Assembly (NCBI GenBank): GCA_026225255.1
Contig: JAMFSJ010000061.1
Span: 1-64,000 of the forward strand
Direction of reading: 5' to 3'
DNA: 64,000 nt
From: Methylacidimicrobium fagopyrum
Lineage (GTDB): Bacteria > Verrucomicrobiota > Verrucomicrobiia > Limisphaerales > UBA11358
This document shows positions 43,817 to 52,828 of the stretch, in pieces. Within the stretch, counting starts at the first letter, position 1. Each line of letters starts with the position of its first letter. The position numbers were made by a program, and so were the translations under genes. The notes beneath the pieces are model-generated. The model was not told where the DNA came from. It ran no database searches and worked only from the letters and a program-made list of their open reading frames with translations.

Positions 43817-46218
43817 TTCGCCACGAGCGCGAGTTCGATGGCTTCGGAAATCTGTTTCACAAAATGCACTTTCAATTTCGCGCGCACTTCCGCCGGCACG
43901 TCCAGCCAATCGGCTTTATTTCCCTCCGGCAAGATCACCTGCTTCATGCCAAAACGCGACGCGGCGATGACTTTTTCTTTGATGCCGCCCACCCGCAACA
44001 CGCGTCCGCGCAAGCTGATTTCGCCCGTCATCGCGACATCCGAACGCACGCGGCGTTTGCTCAATAGCGAGGCCAGCGCGGCCACAATCGTCACGCCTGC
44101 GCTCGGCCCGTCCTTCGGCGTCGCGCCGGCGGGAACGTGAATGTGGATGTCGTGCTTGCCGTAATCGTCGAAATCAAGTTCCAGTTTCTTCGCCTGCGAA
44201 CGCAAATAACTGACGGCGGTTTGCGCGCTTTCTTTCATCACATCACCGAGCGAACCGGTCAAAGTCAATTGCCCGCGCCCGCGCATCCGCGTGGCTTCGA
44301 TGAATAAAATATCGCCGCCGACCGGCGTCCACGCGAGGCCGGTGGCAATGCCGACTTCGGTGATTTTCTCGGCGCTTTCCGAAACGAACGGCGCGTGGCT
44401 GAGATAGCTTTCCAAATCTTTCGCTTCGATTTTCACCGTGTCCGTGACGCCGTTTTTAGAAACAATTTTGCGCGCGGCTTTGCGCGTGAGCGCGGCGATT
44501 TGACGTTCGAGCTGGCGCACGCCGGCTTCGCGCGTGTATTCGCGGACAAGGCCGCGCAACGCGCCGTCGCCAATTTTCACATCGCGCTTCGTGAGACCGT
44601 GTTCTTCGATTTGCCGCGGCACCAGATAACGTTTCGCGATCTGTAATTTTTCAGATTCCGTGTAACTCGGCAGTTCGATGACTTCCAGCCGGTCGCGCAA
44701 CGCCACGTGAATCGGCTCCAGCCAATTCGCCGTGGCAATGAATAGCACACGCGAAAGATCGAACGGCAAATCCAAGTAATGATCGGTGAACGTCGAGTTT
44801 TGCGCCGGATCAAGCACCTCGAGCAACGCGGACGCAGGATCGCCGCGCACATCCGCGCCGACCTTGTCCAATTCGTCGAGCAAAATGACGGGGTTTTGGC
44901 TCTCAACGCGGCGCAAGGTTTGAATGATGCGCCCCGGCATCGCCCCGACGTAAGTGCGGCGATGACCGCGAATCTCCGCTTCGTCGCGCATTCCGCCTAA
45001 TGAAATCCGGGCGAATTTGCGTCCGAGCGCATCGGCCACACTTTTGCCGAGCGACGTTTTGCCGACGCCGGGCGGGCCGACGAGACACAGAATCGGGCCT
45101 TTGATTTGTTTGCGGCGTTTGATGACGGCGATGAATTCGAGCAAACGGTCTTTGACTTTTTCGAGACCAAAATGCTGGTCGTTGAGAATTTTTTCCGCCG
45201 CTTCCAAATCTAATTTATCCTCCGTGGCGCGTTCCCACGGCAACGCGAGAATCCAATCGAGATAATTGCGCGCGACGCCGTATTCGGCGGCGGCCGGCGG
45301 CGTTTGTTGGAGCCGCTCCAATTCCTGTTCGGCGGCGCGGCGCACTTCCGGCGGCAAGACCGCTTGTTCAACCCGTTCGCGCAACGACTTCGCTTCGCCG
45401 AGATTTGGGTCACCGTCGCCGAGTTCACGTTGGATGGCGCGGAGCTGTTCGCGCAGGAAAAAATCGCGCTGCGTTTTGGCGACGGACGAGGCGACATCGC
45501 TCTGGATTTTCGAGCTCAACGTCAACACTTCCTGTTCGCGATTGAGCAACGGCAAAAGCGTGGCGAGCCGTTCGCGGACCGAAACCATTTCGAGCAATTT
45601 CTGGCGGTCGTCCAAGCTCAGGTTCAGATTGCCCGCGATCAAATCCGCAAAGTGGCCGGGATGTTCCGTGTTCAACGCCGCGATCTTGACCTGCTCGGTC
45701 AGCGCGCTGGACATTTTGGCAATTTCCTCGAATTGCCGGTGCGCGTTGCGAAGCATCGCTTTGAGCTCGATGGAATCTTCCGTTTCGTCGCGCAACAATT
45801 CGTAGTGCGCGCGCAAATACGGCATCGGCGGTTCAAATTGTTGCACGCGGATGCGCCAGAGACCTTCGACCAGCACACGCGCGCTGCCGTCGGGAAATTT
45901 CACCATTTTCGACAACCGGGAAACGCAACCGATCTTGTGCAAATCTTCCGGTGTCGGTTCAGCGACATCGGTTTTTTTTTGCAAAATGGCACCGAACAAG
46001 CGATCACCCGCGACGAGGTCGTCCACGAGTTTCAAGCTCGGACCCGTTTCAACTAATAAAGGAACGATGGCGCCGGGAAAAATAACGATGTCCGCCAAGC
46101 CAAGAATCGGCAAGGTTTCCGGCAATGAACGGGAAGAAAGACGAATCGTCCCCTCGGCTTTATCGGCCGAACTGAGGATGCTCACAAACTCTGTTTCCCC
46201 CGAGCTAGTCGTCATCAT
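43813..46218 (-). CDS. lon: ATP-dependent protease Lon
   Basis: The 801-residue protein has all Lon parts. The N-terminal LAN substrate domain comprises LPILGLADIVIFPGAIVPLL at 33-52 and a coiled linker. The AAA+ module has Walker A GPPGVGKTSLGKSVADAL and GGMRDEAEIRGHRRTYVG, with ILLDELDKVGAD as Walker B. The C-terminal peptidase has Ser in PKDGPSAGVTI and Lys in VGGIKEKVIAA, the Ser-Lys dyad. Lon degrades damaged and regulatory proteins and tmRNA-tagged products. It lies 40 bp after the hsp20 gene on the same strand, so the pair is likely a heat-shock operon that continues into the 42965 gene through an ATGA overlap. Confidence 0.96.
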   Translation of the reverse strand: MMTTSSGETEFVSILSSADKAEGTIRLSSRSLPETLPILGLADIVIFPGAIVPLLVETGPSLKLVDDLVAGDRLFGAILQKKTDVAEPTPEDLHKIGCVSRLSKMVKFPDGSARVLVEGLWRIRVQQFEPPMPYLRAHYELLRDETEDSIELKAMLRNAHRQFEEIAKMSSALTEQVKIAALNTEHPGHFADLIAGNLNLSLDDRQKLLEMVSVRERLATLLPLLNREQEVLTLSSKIQSDVASSVAKTQRDFFLREQLRAIQRELGDGDPNLGEAKSLRERVEQAVLPPEVRRAAEQELERLQQTPPAAAEYGVARNYLDWILALPWERATEDKLDLEAAEKILNDQHFGLEKVKDRLLEFIAVIKRRKQIKGPILCLVGPPGVGKTSLGKSVADALGRKFARISLGGMRDEAEIRGHRRTYVGAMPGRIIQTLRRVESQNPVILLDELDKVGADVRGDPASALLEVLDPAQNSTFTDHYLDLPFDLSRVLFIATANWLEPIHVALRDRLEVIELPSYTESEKLQIAKRYLVPRQIEEHGLTKRDVKIGDGALRGLVREYTREAGVRQLERQIAALTRKAARKIVSKNGVTDTVKIEAKDLESYLSHAPFVSESAEKITEVGIATGLAWTPVGGDILFIEATRMRGRGQLTLTGSLGDVMKESAQTAVSYLRSQAKKLELDFDDYGKHDIHIHVPAGATPKDGPSAGVTIVAALASLLSKRRVRSDVAMTGEISLRGRVLRVGGIKEKVIAASRFGMKQVILPEGNKADWLDVPAEVRAKLKVHFVKQISEAIELALVAK

Positions 46219-46258
46219 GCCACGTTAGACCACGTTACGCCCAAAAGGTTCAGGCGTG

Positions 46259-46681
46259 TCATATTCCTTCTGAGATATGAACTTTTTTAGTTTTTGTGTG
46301 AGGTTGGTGCGCGGGCGGCACGTCAATCCGCAGAAAGCCGTTCAAATAAACCGCCTTGGCCAGATTCAAATCATAATCCGCCGGCAAATCCAGCACCGTT
46401 TCAAACGGGCCGTAAGTGATTTCCATCACGAGAAAACTGGAATGCGAAGAACGGCAACTATCCTGTCGCACACCACTGATGCGTAAACGACTGCCTTCCG
46501 CCACGATGTCCAAACTATCACTTTTCATGCCGGCGAGTTCGACTTTGATGACGAGCCCGGTTTCCGTGGCGTAAACATCGGTGTTGGGGGCCCAACGTCC
46601 GGTGGTGGGTTCACCTACGTTGCCGAACGACGACGTGCGGGTGGCAAAATGAATCGAGGAGCTTACTTTTGTGACAGCCAT
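46259..46681 (-). CDS. Hsp20/alpha-crystallin small heat-shock protein
   Basis: The 140-residue protein has an alpha-crystallin domain: APNTDVYATETGLVIKVELA, AEGSRLRISGVRQD, YGPFETVLDLPADYDLN and the terminal strand YLNGFLRIDVPPA. The C-terminal tail (KTKKVHISEGI) contains the I-x-I-like V-H-I anchor. Such proteins hold unfolding proteins as large oligomers. It is the first gene of the hsp20-lon unit; the promoter should lie in 46682-47029, where I could not identify a clear heat-shock operator. Confidence 0.88.
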   Translation of the reverse strand: MAVTKVSSSIHFATRTSSFGNVGEPTTGRWAPNTDVYATETGLVIKVELAGMKSDSLDIVAEGSRLRISGVRQDSCRSSHSSFLVMEITYGPFETVLDLPADYDLNLAKAVYLNGFLRIDVPPAHQPHTKTKKVHISEGI

Positions 46682-47029
46682 GATGGTTTGAAATTGTTAT
46701 ACCCTTAATACCCTTTAATTTCAACGCGCAAGCAGACAGCCTTGCAGTTTTTGTTCACGTCGAAAACATAACCCCAAAACAGCGGAGTGCAAATGGAATT
46801 TTGAAATGGGGTCTGGCGGATCGGCTTTGGGGTCTGGGGAAAATTGATTGGCCGTGTCATCGGCCTTTGCCAATACCAATTTTTTATCCGCCAGCGGGTT
46901 GCGGAAATTTGAGGCCGAGACAAAATTTTTGAAATTTGAGATTTCGAATTTGAAATCCGCCCCCAACCCGAGACCTCCTCCTCCAAATTTCCGCTTTGAA
47001 CCCGCCCCGCCGAACCTTAAAATCCGCGC
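46682..47029. other. Intergenic region between hsp20 and the thioesterase gene
   Basis: About 350 bp without a gene. It carries imperfect repeats of GAAATTTGAG/GAATTTGAAATC around 46909-46955, an intergenic-type low-complexity sequence. The promoters of both divergent genes should be here, but I see no CIRCE-like or sigma32-like element I would defend. Confidence 0.35.
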
Positions 47030-47443
47030 ATGGCAGAAATTTTTCGTTATTTGCATCGCGTCACCTATGCCGAATGCACCGTTGGCGACCATATTTATCA
47101 CGCACGCTATCTGGATTTACTGGAAGCCGCGCGCGGCGAATTTATGCGTTCGCTCGGCACGACGGTGCTGGCGTTGCAAGACCAGGATTTTATTTTCCCC
47201 GTCATCGAAGCCCGCTTGCGCTACAAATTCCCTGCCCGCTACGACGACGTGCTGACAATTGAAGTCCAACCCATTTTAGTCGAACGGGTGCGCCTGAACT
47301 TCGGCCATCGCGTGTTGAATCAAAACGGCAAACTAATTCTCGAAGCCGAAACCTTTCACGCCTGCACCAGCCGCGACGAAAAGCCAAAACGCTTACCGCC
47401 CGAACTCGTCGCTAAACTGCAACCATTCATCCCGACGATCTGA
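47030..47443 (+). CDS. Acyl-CoA thioesterase (YbgC/4HBT hot-dog family)
   Basis: The 137-residue protein reads YLHRVTYAECTVGDHIYHARYLDLLEAARG near its N-terminus, the 4-hydroxybenzoyl-CoA thioesterase hot-dog motif. In typical members the catalytic Asp sits in Y-x-D-x-D-x-x-x-V-x-Y-x-x-Y; here it is YAECTVGDHIYHARY, so the first acid is Glu and the site is somewhat altered. The following strand KFPARYDDVLTIEVQPILVE and the final RLPPELVAKLQPFIP agree with the family. Members hydrolyse short or aromatic acyl-CoAs, often near Tol-Pal genes, which are not seen here. Confidence 0.8.
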   Translation: MAEIFRYLHRVTYAECTVGDHIYHARYLDLLEAARGEFMRSLGTTVLALQDQDFIFPVIEARLRYKFPARYDDVLTIEVQPILVERVRLNFGHRVLNQNGKLILEAETFHACTSRDEKPKRLPPELVAKLQPFIPTI

Positions 47444-47512
47444 ACCGGGAGCGGCGGTTTTCAGTCGGCCAGTCGCCGTCACGAAAGCAAAAAACTTTAC
47501 CACCGAGGAATT

Positions 47513-49716
47513 TTAAAACGTCAGGTATTTCAACACCTGCACTTCGCGTTTGAAGATCAGTTCGATGGTGTTTTCGTGGAACTGCATTTCGATCGGGCAA
47601 CGGTCTTGCGTGTGTTCCCACAGCACGCGTCCGCTTTTCGGATCAATCCGCACGATACGTAAATAAGGCGGTTTTTGCAGGCCGGCGAGCGTATCGCTCA
47701 ACACTTCTTCGTCCGTTGGATTGGGATCAAACGATTGCACGGCGTAAATAAAATTCCCGGAAAGATACGAAACAAAACCGCCAGGTTTAACGCTCCATAA
47801 AATTTTCCCGCTCGTAGGCTCAATTTTTTCCAGCACGGCGGCGGTGGATTTTGTGATGTCAATCTGCCGCGCATATTTGATGTCGTCGGGATTGCCGGTC
47901 GTGGTGTTCACATACAAATTATTTTGCGCGTCGAAAAATAATCCAATGATGCCGACGGATGGCAAACGCCAACGCGCGTTGCCGGTCGTCAGCTCGAACG
48001 CGCTCAACACCGCTTGATCAAAAACGTAAAGCACATCGCCGTGCTCCACACACGGGCCGGCACCATATTGCGACTCTTCCGATGTGCCAGCGCGCTCGGT
48101 CACGTTGTAAGTCAGCGCGCGGCCCAGAGTTTTTTATTTTCTTTATCGAGCACGGTGATGGATTTTCCCGCCGCGATGACGTTGACGGTTTTTAGGCAAA
48201 ATAATTGCGGCGGCCCGACGACTTCGCCCGTCCAATCCACGACGCCGGGCGCGTTCGGAATATGCACCGTGACTTGGTAACGGCTTTGATCTTCCGAAAC
48301 CGTGTCGCCGCCGTGATTGCGTTGCATTTCGTTTAGGATGTCATTCGCCACGTCGGTCGTTTGCGAGGCGTTCAGATTGGGATTATCGAGCGCGGATTTT
48401 TTCGGCGCGGCGCGCATGGCTTCGCGCGTAACGATGTTTTGTTGCAGCAATTTCACCCCGAATTGAGCGGAATCATTTTCGCCCGCAATCAAGGTAAAAT
48501 GTTCGGCGGCCCGCGCGCTCGCGTTGGCTTTCTGCGATGGCGGATGATGCGTGTCGTCGTCGCGCAGGGCGGCTTCCAGCTTTTGTTCGTAGACGTCATT
48601 GCCCAGCAACGCGGGTAAAGCGATACGCGCGGGCAGGTTCAAATTTTGCGCCTGCGCCACGACTTTATCCGGATCGAGTGGCTTGCCGTCGTGTGAAAAA
48701 AGTCCGCCACTCGCAGCGTCATTTCCCACACTGACCCCGAAATCCACCGCCGTAACTTCCTGCAAAACCTTGCCACTGTTCCAATCGTATTGCGTCAATT
48801 TACCGGGCGACGCGACCCAAATATCCTGATTGGAAACGCTCAACGTAAGCGCGTTTTGCAATCCAATTTTGGCGAGGCGGGCCTGCGCGCTGGGCAATTG
48901 TGTGCGGGCGTAAACGTCATTACCATTTTGCGTGATGTCGCGGGCGCGGGCATCGTTTTCCGCCTTGACGATGGCGTCAATCTGCGCGGGCGTGACGAGT
49001 TCCTGCGACCAAGCGGGCTTTCCGGTTTTGAGATCGTAACGGGCCAGCGTGCCGCCGTGCAGAAAAACAATTTGATCCGCGCCGACCAGTTGCGCGGCGC
49101 CGGCGTAGGCGCGCTCGTCCTCCGCGAAACGCACGGAAAAATAAGTGTGCGGCACAGAACCAAACCACGCATACCAGATCCAAACGCCAAAAAATAAAAC
49201 GACGGCGGCGACGATGGCGCCAAAAATCAAACCCGTCTTGCGCCAAAATTGGTTTTCCTTTTCAAATCGGCCGCCCGCGTAAGTCGGTGCCACGACGCCG
49301 CTCAAATCGGCCTTATTTTTGCAGAGCGGCGAACAGAAATAGCCGAATAGTTCCAAGCATTGCGGACAAATCGGTTTCTGACATACGGTGCAATTTTCCG
49401 TGGTGAGGACGTGGTGATGTTTGCTGCAATATTTGGAAACCCCCGCTTCGGCGGTCGGCGCGACTTCCGCCGGCGGTTTTTCTTGGTGCGAAATTTTCAG
49501 GCGTGCGGGCGCGGGTTTCGGCGGCTCAACCGGTGTGGTCGGCGGCGGCGGCATGGGGGGGATATTTTGTTCGGCTATTTCGCGGCGGATGAGTTCGTTG
49601 ACGAACTCAGAGGAATCGAGTCCGCACTGCGGGCAGACGAACTTGAATGGCGCTTGCGCCATTTCGGGCGTGATCTCGAGCGCGTATTTCGCACCGCAGG
49701 AACATTGGATTTTCAT
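47513..49716 (-). pseudogene. Zinc-ribbon/PQQ-like beta-propeller membrane protein, split by a frameshift
   Basis: One gene is split into two frames. The first (48112-49716) encodes an N-terminal Cys-rich zinc ribbon (CSCGAKYAL, FVCPQCG), a Pro-rich linker, a second Cys/His cluster (CSKHHHVLTTENCTVCQKPI), a transmembrane helix (GLIFGAIVAAVVLFFGVWIW) and the start of a PQQ-like propeller. It ends KENKKLWAAR and a stop. The next frame (47513 to about 48118) continues the propeller at once with LTYNVTERAGTSEESQYGAG and WRLPSVGIIGLFFDAQNNLY. Removing one CG pair from the GCGCGC run at the junction restores LWAALTYNV. So the gene was inactivated by a CG-dinucleotide gain, or the sequence has an error. 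It follows the prepilin gene by 6 bp. Confidence 0.75.
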
Positions 49717-49722
49717 GAACGT

Positions 49723-50430
49723 CTAGGGTTGCGGATTCAATAGCACGATGCCCGCGGGTATCGCGAGCGAAAACGTGAGCTGCGGTCCGCTCGTTTGAAT
49801 GCTGCCGTCGCTGAACAGAAAATTGCCGCCATATTTGTGATGATTATTGCCAGGCGATTTCCCGTCGCGGGAAAAGACAAATTCGCCCGCTGCTTTCGCC
49901 TCCGTGCTTACCTGCCGATCGGAAAGCAACACGTCCGGCGTTGCGTTCGGCGCCGTGCTGAGGCGGTGGCCCATGAAATACGCGTAACTGATTTTGCGGT
50001 TGATCAATGGTTCGCCGGAAGGAATATCCGAATCGCGTCCGCCGGGGCAGATGAAAATCGAGGTGTCCACGGAATATTTCGGCACGAGCGAGTTGAGCGC
50101 GGCTTCGGAAGTTTGCGCGTTTGTATTCACCGGCAACTGACCGCCAAAGTCGTTCGCATAAATCTGGAGCGCGAGATAAATTTTCTGGAGGTTGTCCGCG
50201 CACAATTGCTTTTGCGTGCGCTGATGCTTGCCAGAAGCGAAACCGAACATCATCGCCGACAACACCGCGATCAACGCCAGCGAGATGAGCAATTCGATGA
50301 GCGAAAAGCCAGTGGAGGCTGGATGGCGGGCGAGTTTCACGTTCGCGTTGTAACGCAATCCGGCGGCGCAGGCAAAATTTTTCGCTCGCAAAACGGGCGC
50401 GGGCAAAAGAGAATCTACGTTCTGTTTCAT
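49723..50430 (-). CDS. Prepilin-type (type II pseudopilin-like) protein
   Basis: From ATG 50428-50430 the 235-residue protein carries the prepilin site and helix [20 protein letters not shown] at about 39-58, after a basic leader. The body has [20 protein letters not shown], a Cys-containing ICPGGRDSD loop and the C-terminal [15 protein letters not shown], i.e. the common Planctomycetes/Verrucomicrobia pseudopilin layout. Starts further upstream would run into the guaA coding sequence on the other strand. It is divergent from guaA with only 3 bp between the two start codons, and it leads the PQQ-like gene. Confidence 0.82.
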   Translation of the reverse strand: MKQNVDSLLPAPVLRAKNFACAAGLRYNANVKLARHPASTGFSLIELLISLALIAVLSAMMFGFASGKHQRTQKQLCADNLQKIYLALQIYANDFGGQLPVNTNAQTSEAALNSLVPKYSVDTSIFICPGGRDSDIPSGEPLINRKISYAYFMGHRLSTAPNATPDVLLSDRQVSTEAKAAGEFVFSRDGKSPGNNHHKYGGNFLFSDGSIQTSGPQLTFSLAIPAGIVLLNPQP

Positions 50431-50433
50431 CGC

Positions 50434-51975
50434 ATGAACGAACAAATTATCATCCTCGATTTCGGGTCGCAATATACGCAGGTCATCGCGCGGCGTGTCC
50501 GCGAGTGCAGCGTCTATTCCACTATTTTGCGTTACGACACGCCCGCAGCGGAAATTGCCCGGCTCAAACCGAGCGGCATCATTTTGTCCGGCGGCCCGTC
50601 CAGCGTGTATGCGCCGGATGCGCCGTTGCCGGATAAAAATATCTTTGCGCTCGGCGTGCCCGTGCTGGGAATTTGTTTTGGCGTGCAATTGCTCGCGCAA
50701 TTCAACGGCGGCAAAGTCGAAAAAGGTCTCAAGCGCGAATACGGCAAAGGCACACTCACGGTGAAAGATCCGACGTGCGCGCTATTCGCTAAATTGCCGA
50801 AGTCGCTGCAAGTCTGGAATTCGCACGGCGATAAACTCACGAAAATCCCGAACGGATTCAAAGCCGTCGCCGTCACGGAAAATTCCGAATACGCGGCGAT
50901 CGAAAATCGTGCGAAGAAATTTTTCGGGCTGCAATTTCACCCCGAAGTCGCGCACTCACCGCGCGGCAAAGAGATCATTGCCAACTTCGTCCACGGCGTT
51001 TGCGGCTGCGGTAAAAACTGGACGATGCGGAATTATGTGGACCAGGCCGTCGAAGAAATTCGCGCGCAAGTCGGTCAGGAAAAAGTGATTCTCGGTTTGA
51101 GCGGCGGCGTGGATTCCAGCGTCGCAGCGGCCTTGCTGCACAAGGCGATTGGCGATCAGTTGACGTGCATTTTCGTCAATAACGGCCTGCTCCGCGCGAA
51201 TGAAGCGGAAGTGGTGCAGGAAGTTTTTGGTCGCAATTTCAAACTGAAATTGCAATACGAAAACTCGGCGAAACAATTTCTCTCGAAGTTGAAAGGCGTG
51301 ACCGATCCCGAACGCAAACGCAAAATCATTGGCAAAGAATTTGTCGAAGTGTTTCAAGCCGCGACGAAACGGGCGGGGGCCGCAAAATTTCTCGCGCAAG
51401 GCACGTTGTATCCCGACATCATTGAATCGGTGCCGATCGCCGGCAATCCCGCCGCGCTCATCAAGAGCCATCACAACGTCGGCGGTTTGCCGAAGAACAT
51501 GAAGTTCGCGCTCGTTGAGCCATTGAAAAATTTGTTCAAGGACGAAGTGCGTCAGCTCGGCTTGGAACTGGGTTTACCGAAAGAAATTGTCTATCGCCAG
51601 CCGTTCCCCGGACCGGGTCTCGCCGTGCGCATTCTCGGCGAAGTGACGCCGTCGCGCTGCGAAATTTTGCGAAACGCCGACGCCATCGTCGTCGAAGAAA
51701 TGAAGGCGAGCGGACTCTATTATAAGATCTGGCAAAGCTTTGCTGTGTTGCTGCCGATCCGTAGTGTCGGCGTGATGGGCGACGAGCGCACCTACGATTA
51801 CACCATCGCCATCCGCGCGGTGGAATCGCAGGACGGCATGACCGCCGATTGGGTGAAACTGCCTTACGATCTATTGGAAAAACTCGCGAGCCGCATCATC
51901 AACGAAGTGAAAGGCGTGAACCGCTGTGTCTTGGACATCACGAGCAAACCGCCGGGGACGATTGAGTGGGAGTGA
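50434..51975 (+). CDS. guaA: GMP synthase (glutamine-hydrolysing)
   Basis: The 513-residue protein contains both enzyme parts. The class I glutamine amidotransferase has the nucleophile Cys81 in [11 protein letters not shown] and the partners in FHPEVAHS. The ATP pyrophosphatase domain has the P-loop [19 protein letters not shown]. The C-terminal dimer domain ends [15 protein letters not shown], the conserved GuaA terminus. It makes GMP from XMP, glutamine and ATP. The start [16 protein letters not shown] at 50434 is the family N-terminus; upstream in-frame sequence belongs to the prepilin gene on the other strand. No strong Shine-Dalgarno precedes it. Confidence 0.97.
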   Translation: MNEQIIILDFGSQYTQVIARRVRECSVYSTILRYDTPAAEIARLKPSGIILSGGPSSVYAPDAPLPDKNIFALGVPVLGICFGVQLLAQFNGGKVEKGLKREYGKGTLTVKDPTCALFAKLPKSLQVWNSHGDKLTKIPNGFKAVAVTENSEYAAIENRAKKFFGLQFHPEVAHSPRGKEIIANFVHGVCGCGKNWTMRNYVDQAVEEIRAQVGQEKVILGLSGGVDSSVAAALLHKAIGDQLTCIFVNNGLLRANEAEVVQEVFGRNFKLKLQYENSAKQFLSKLKGVTDPERKRKIIGKEFVEVFQAATKRAGAAKFLAQGTLYPDIIESVPIAGNPAALIKSHHNVGGLPKNMKFALVEPLKNLFKDEVRQLGLELGLPKEIVYRQPFPGPGLAVRILGEVTPSRCEILRNADAIVVEEMKASGLYYKIWQSFAVLLPIRSVGVMGDERTYDYTIAIRAVESQDGMTADWVKLPYDLLEKLASRIINEVKGVNRCVLDITSKPPGTIEWE

Positions 51976-52026
51976 GATTTGCGAAGCGGGTGAGCCACCT
52001 GCTCCGCGGCCTCATCGAATGAAGCT

Positions 52027-52650
52027 ATGACCTTGCCCGTTAAAATCGCCTACTTGGAAAGCGCGTTGGAAGACGGCTGCCAAGTGGGCGGCGTGACGCT
52101 CACGCACCATTCATTGGGAGATTTATCTTTGCCGACCGGCCAATTGGTGGCGAGCGATCCATTCGTCTGCCCGGAACAAGAAGCGTTCACCCAGTCTTTG
52201 CTGCCGGGAACGTATCCGGTCACTTTGAGCATAGCGCAAATTGACGACGATCAACGCTTGGCCTTCGCGATCCTGCGCGTGGAAGCAGGCGCGCCGGTCA
52301 CTTGGGAAATGCTAACCGTGGGCGAACAAGATCCGGACGAGTTGAGCGAAGACGAATTTTTCGGCTATCCGGTGGATGCCGGCACGGGCTGTTTCATGGA
52401 TCGATCCGTGGGCAAATCCCTCACGGCGGCGATGGATGCGGACAATGATTTTTGCGACACCCTGTTCGTCGAAATGGAAAAGACTTATCGGAATACTTGG
52501 AGCTGGCTGAACCATCCGTTAGGCGCGGCCAATCTGATCGCCTTTTCCACCGGCTACGGCGATGGCAGGTATGCGACTTACGCGGGCTTGGATGTCGCTG
52601 GCAAAATCGTCGTCATTGTCACCGATTTCGGGGCGGTCACTTTTGTATAG
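52027..52650 (+). CDS. DUF4241 domain protein
   Basis: The 207-residue protein has the DUF4241 pattern: an N-terminal GDLSLPTGQLVASDPFVCPE, the middle FGYPVDAGTGCFMDRSVGKS, and a C-terminal NLIAFSTGYGDGRYATYAGL with IVVIVTDFGAVT. The family has a mixed alpha/beta fold and unknown function; some members are linked to polymorphic-toxin immunity. Nothing in the neighbourhood identifies a toxin here. It follows guaA by about 50 bp on the same strand and may be read through from it. Confidence 0.8.
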   Translation: MTLPVKIAYLESALEDGCQVGGVTLTHHSLGDLSLPTGQLVASDPFVCPEQEAFTQSLLPGTYPVTLSIAQIDDDQRLAFAILRVEAGAPVTWEMLTVGEQDPDELSEDEFFGYPVDAGTGCFMDRSVGKSLTAAMDADNDFCDTLFVEMEKTYRNTWSWLNHPLGAANLIAFSTGYGDGRYATYAGLDVAGKIVVIVTDFGAVTFV

Positions 52651-52828
52651 AAATGGTCTGCGTGCGTTTCGCGCGTCGAGTCGTTTTCCTTTTTGTTTAC
52701 TTTCGCCCGGCCGAAAGCGGTGGCGCCGCTCGCGCTCAGGCAATCATCAGTGGCATTTTTTAACTTTCATCGGTGACAAAATTCGTGAACATTTCCAGCT
52801 CGTGCTTGTCAGAAAAGGACGAATAGCA

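Noticed and set aside
45304..46056. 250-residue open frame antisense to lon
   Set aside because: Long antisense frames are common opposite G+C-biased genes; lon is intact on the other strand.
48112..48135. Programmed -1 frameshift at the AAAAAAC run before the stop in the PQQ-like gene
   Set aside because: The run is out of register with the X-XXY-YYZ rule in the reading frame, and restoring the protein fits a CG-pair gain at GCGCGC better.
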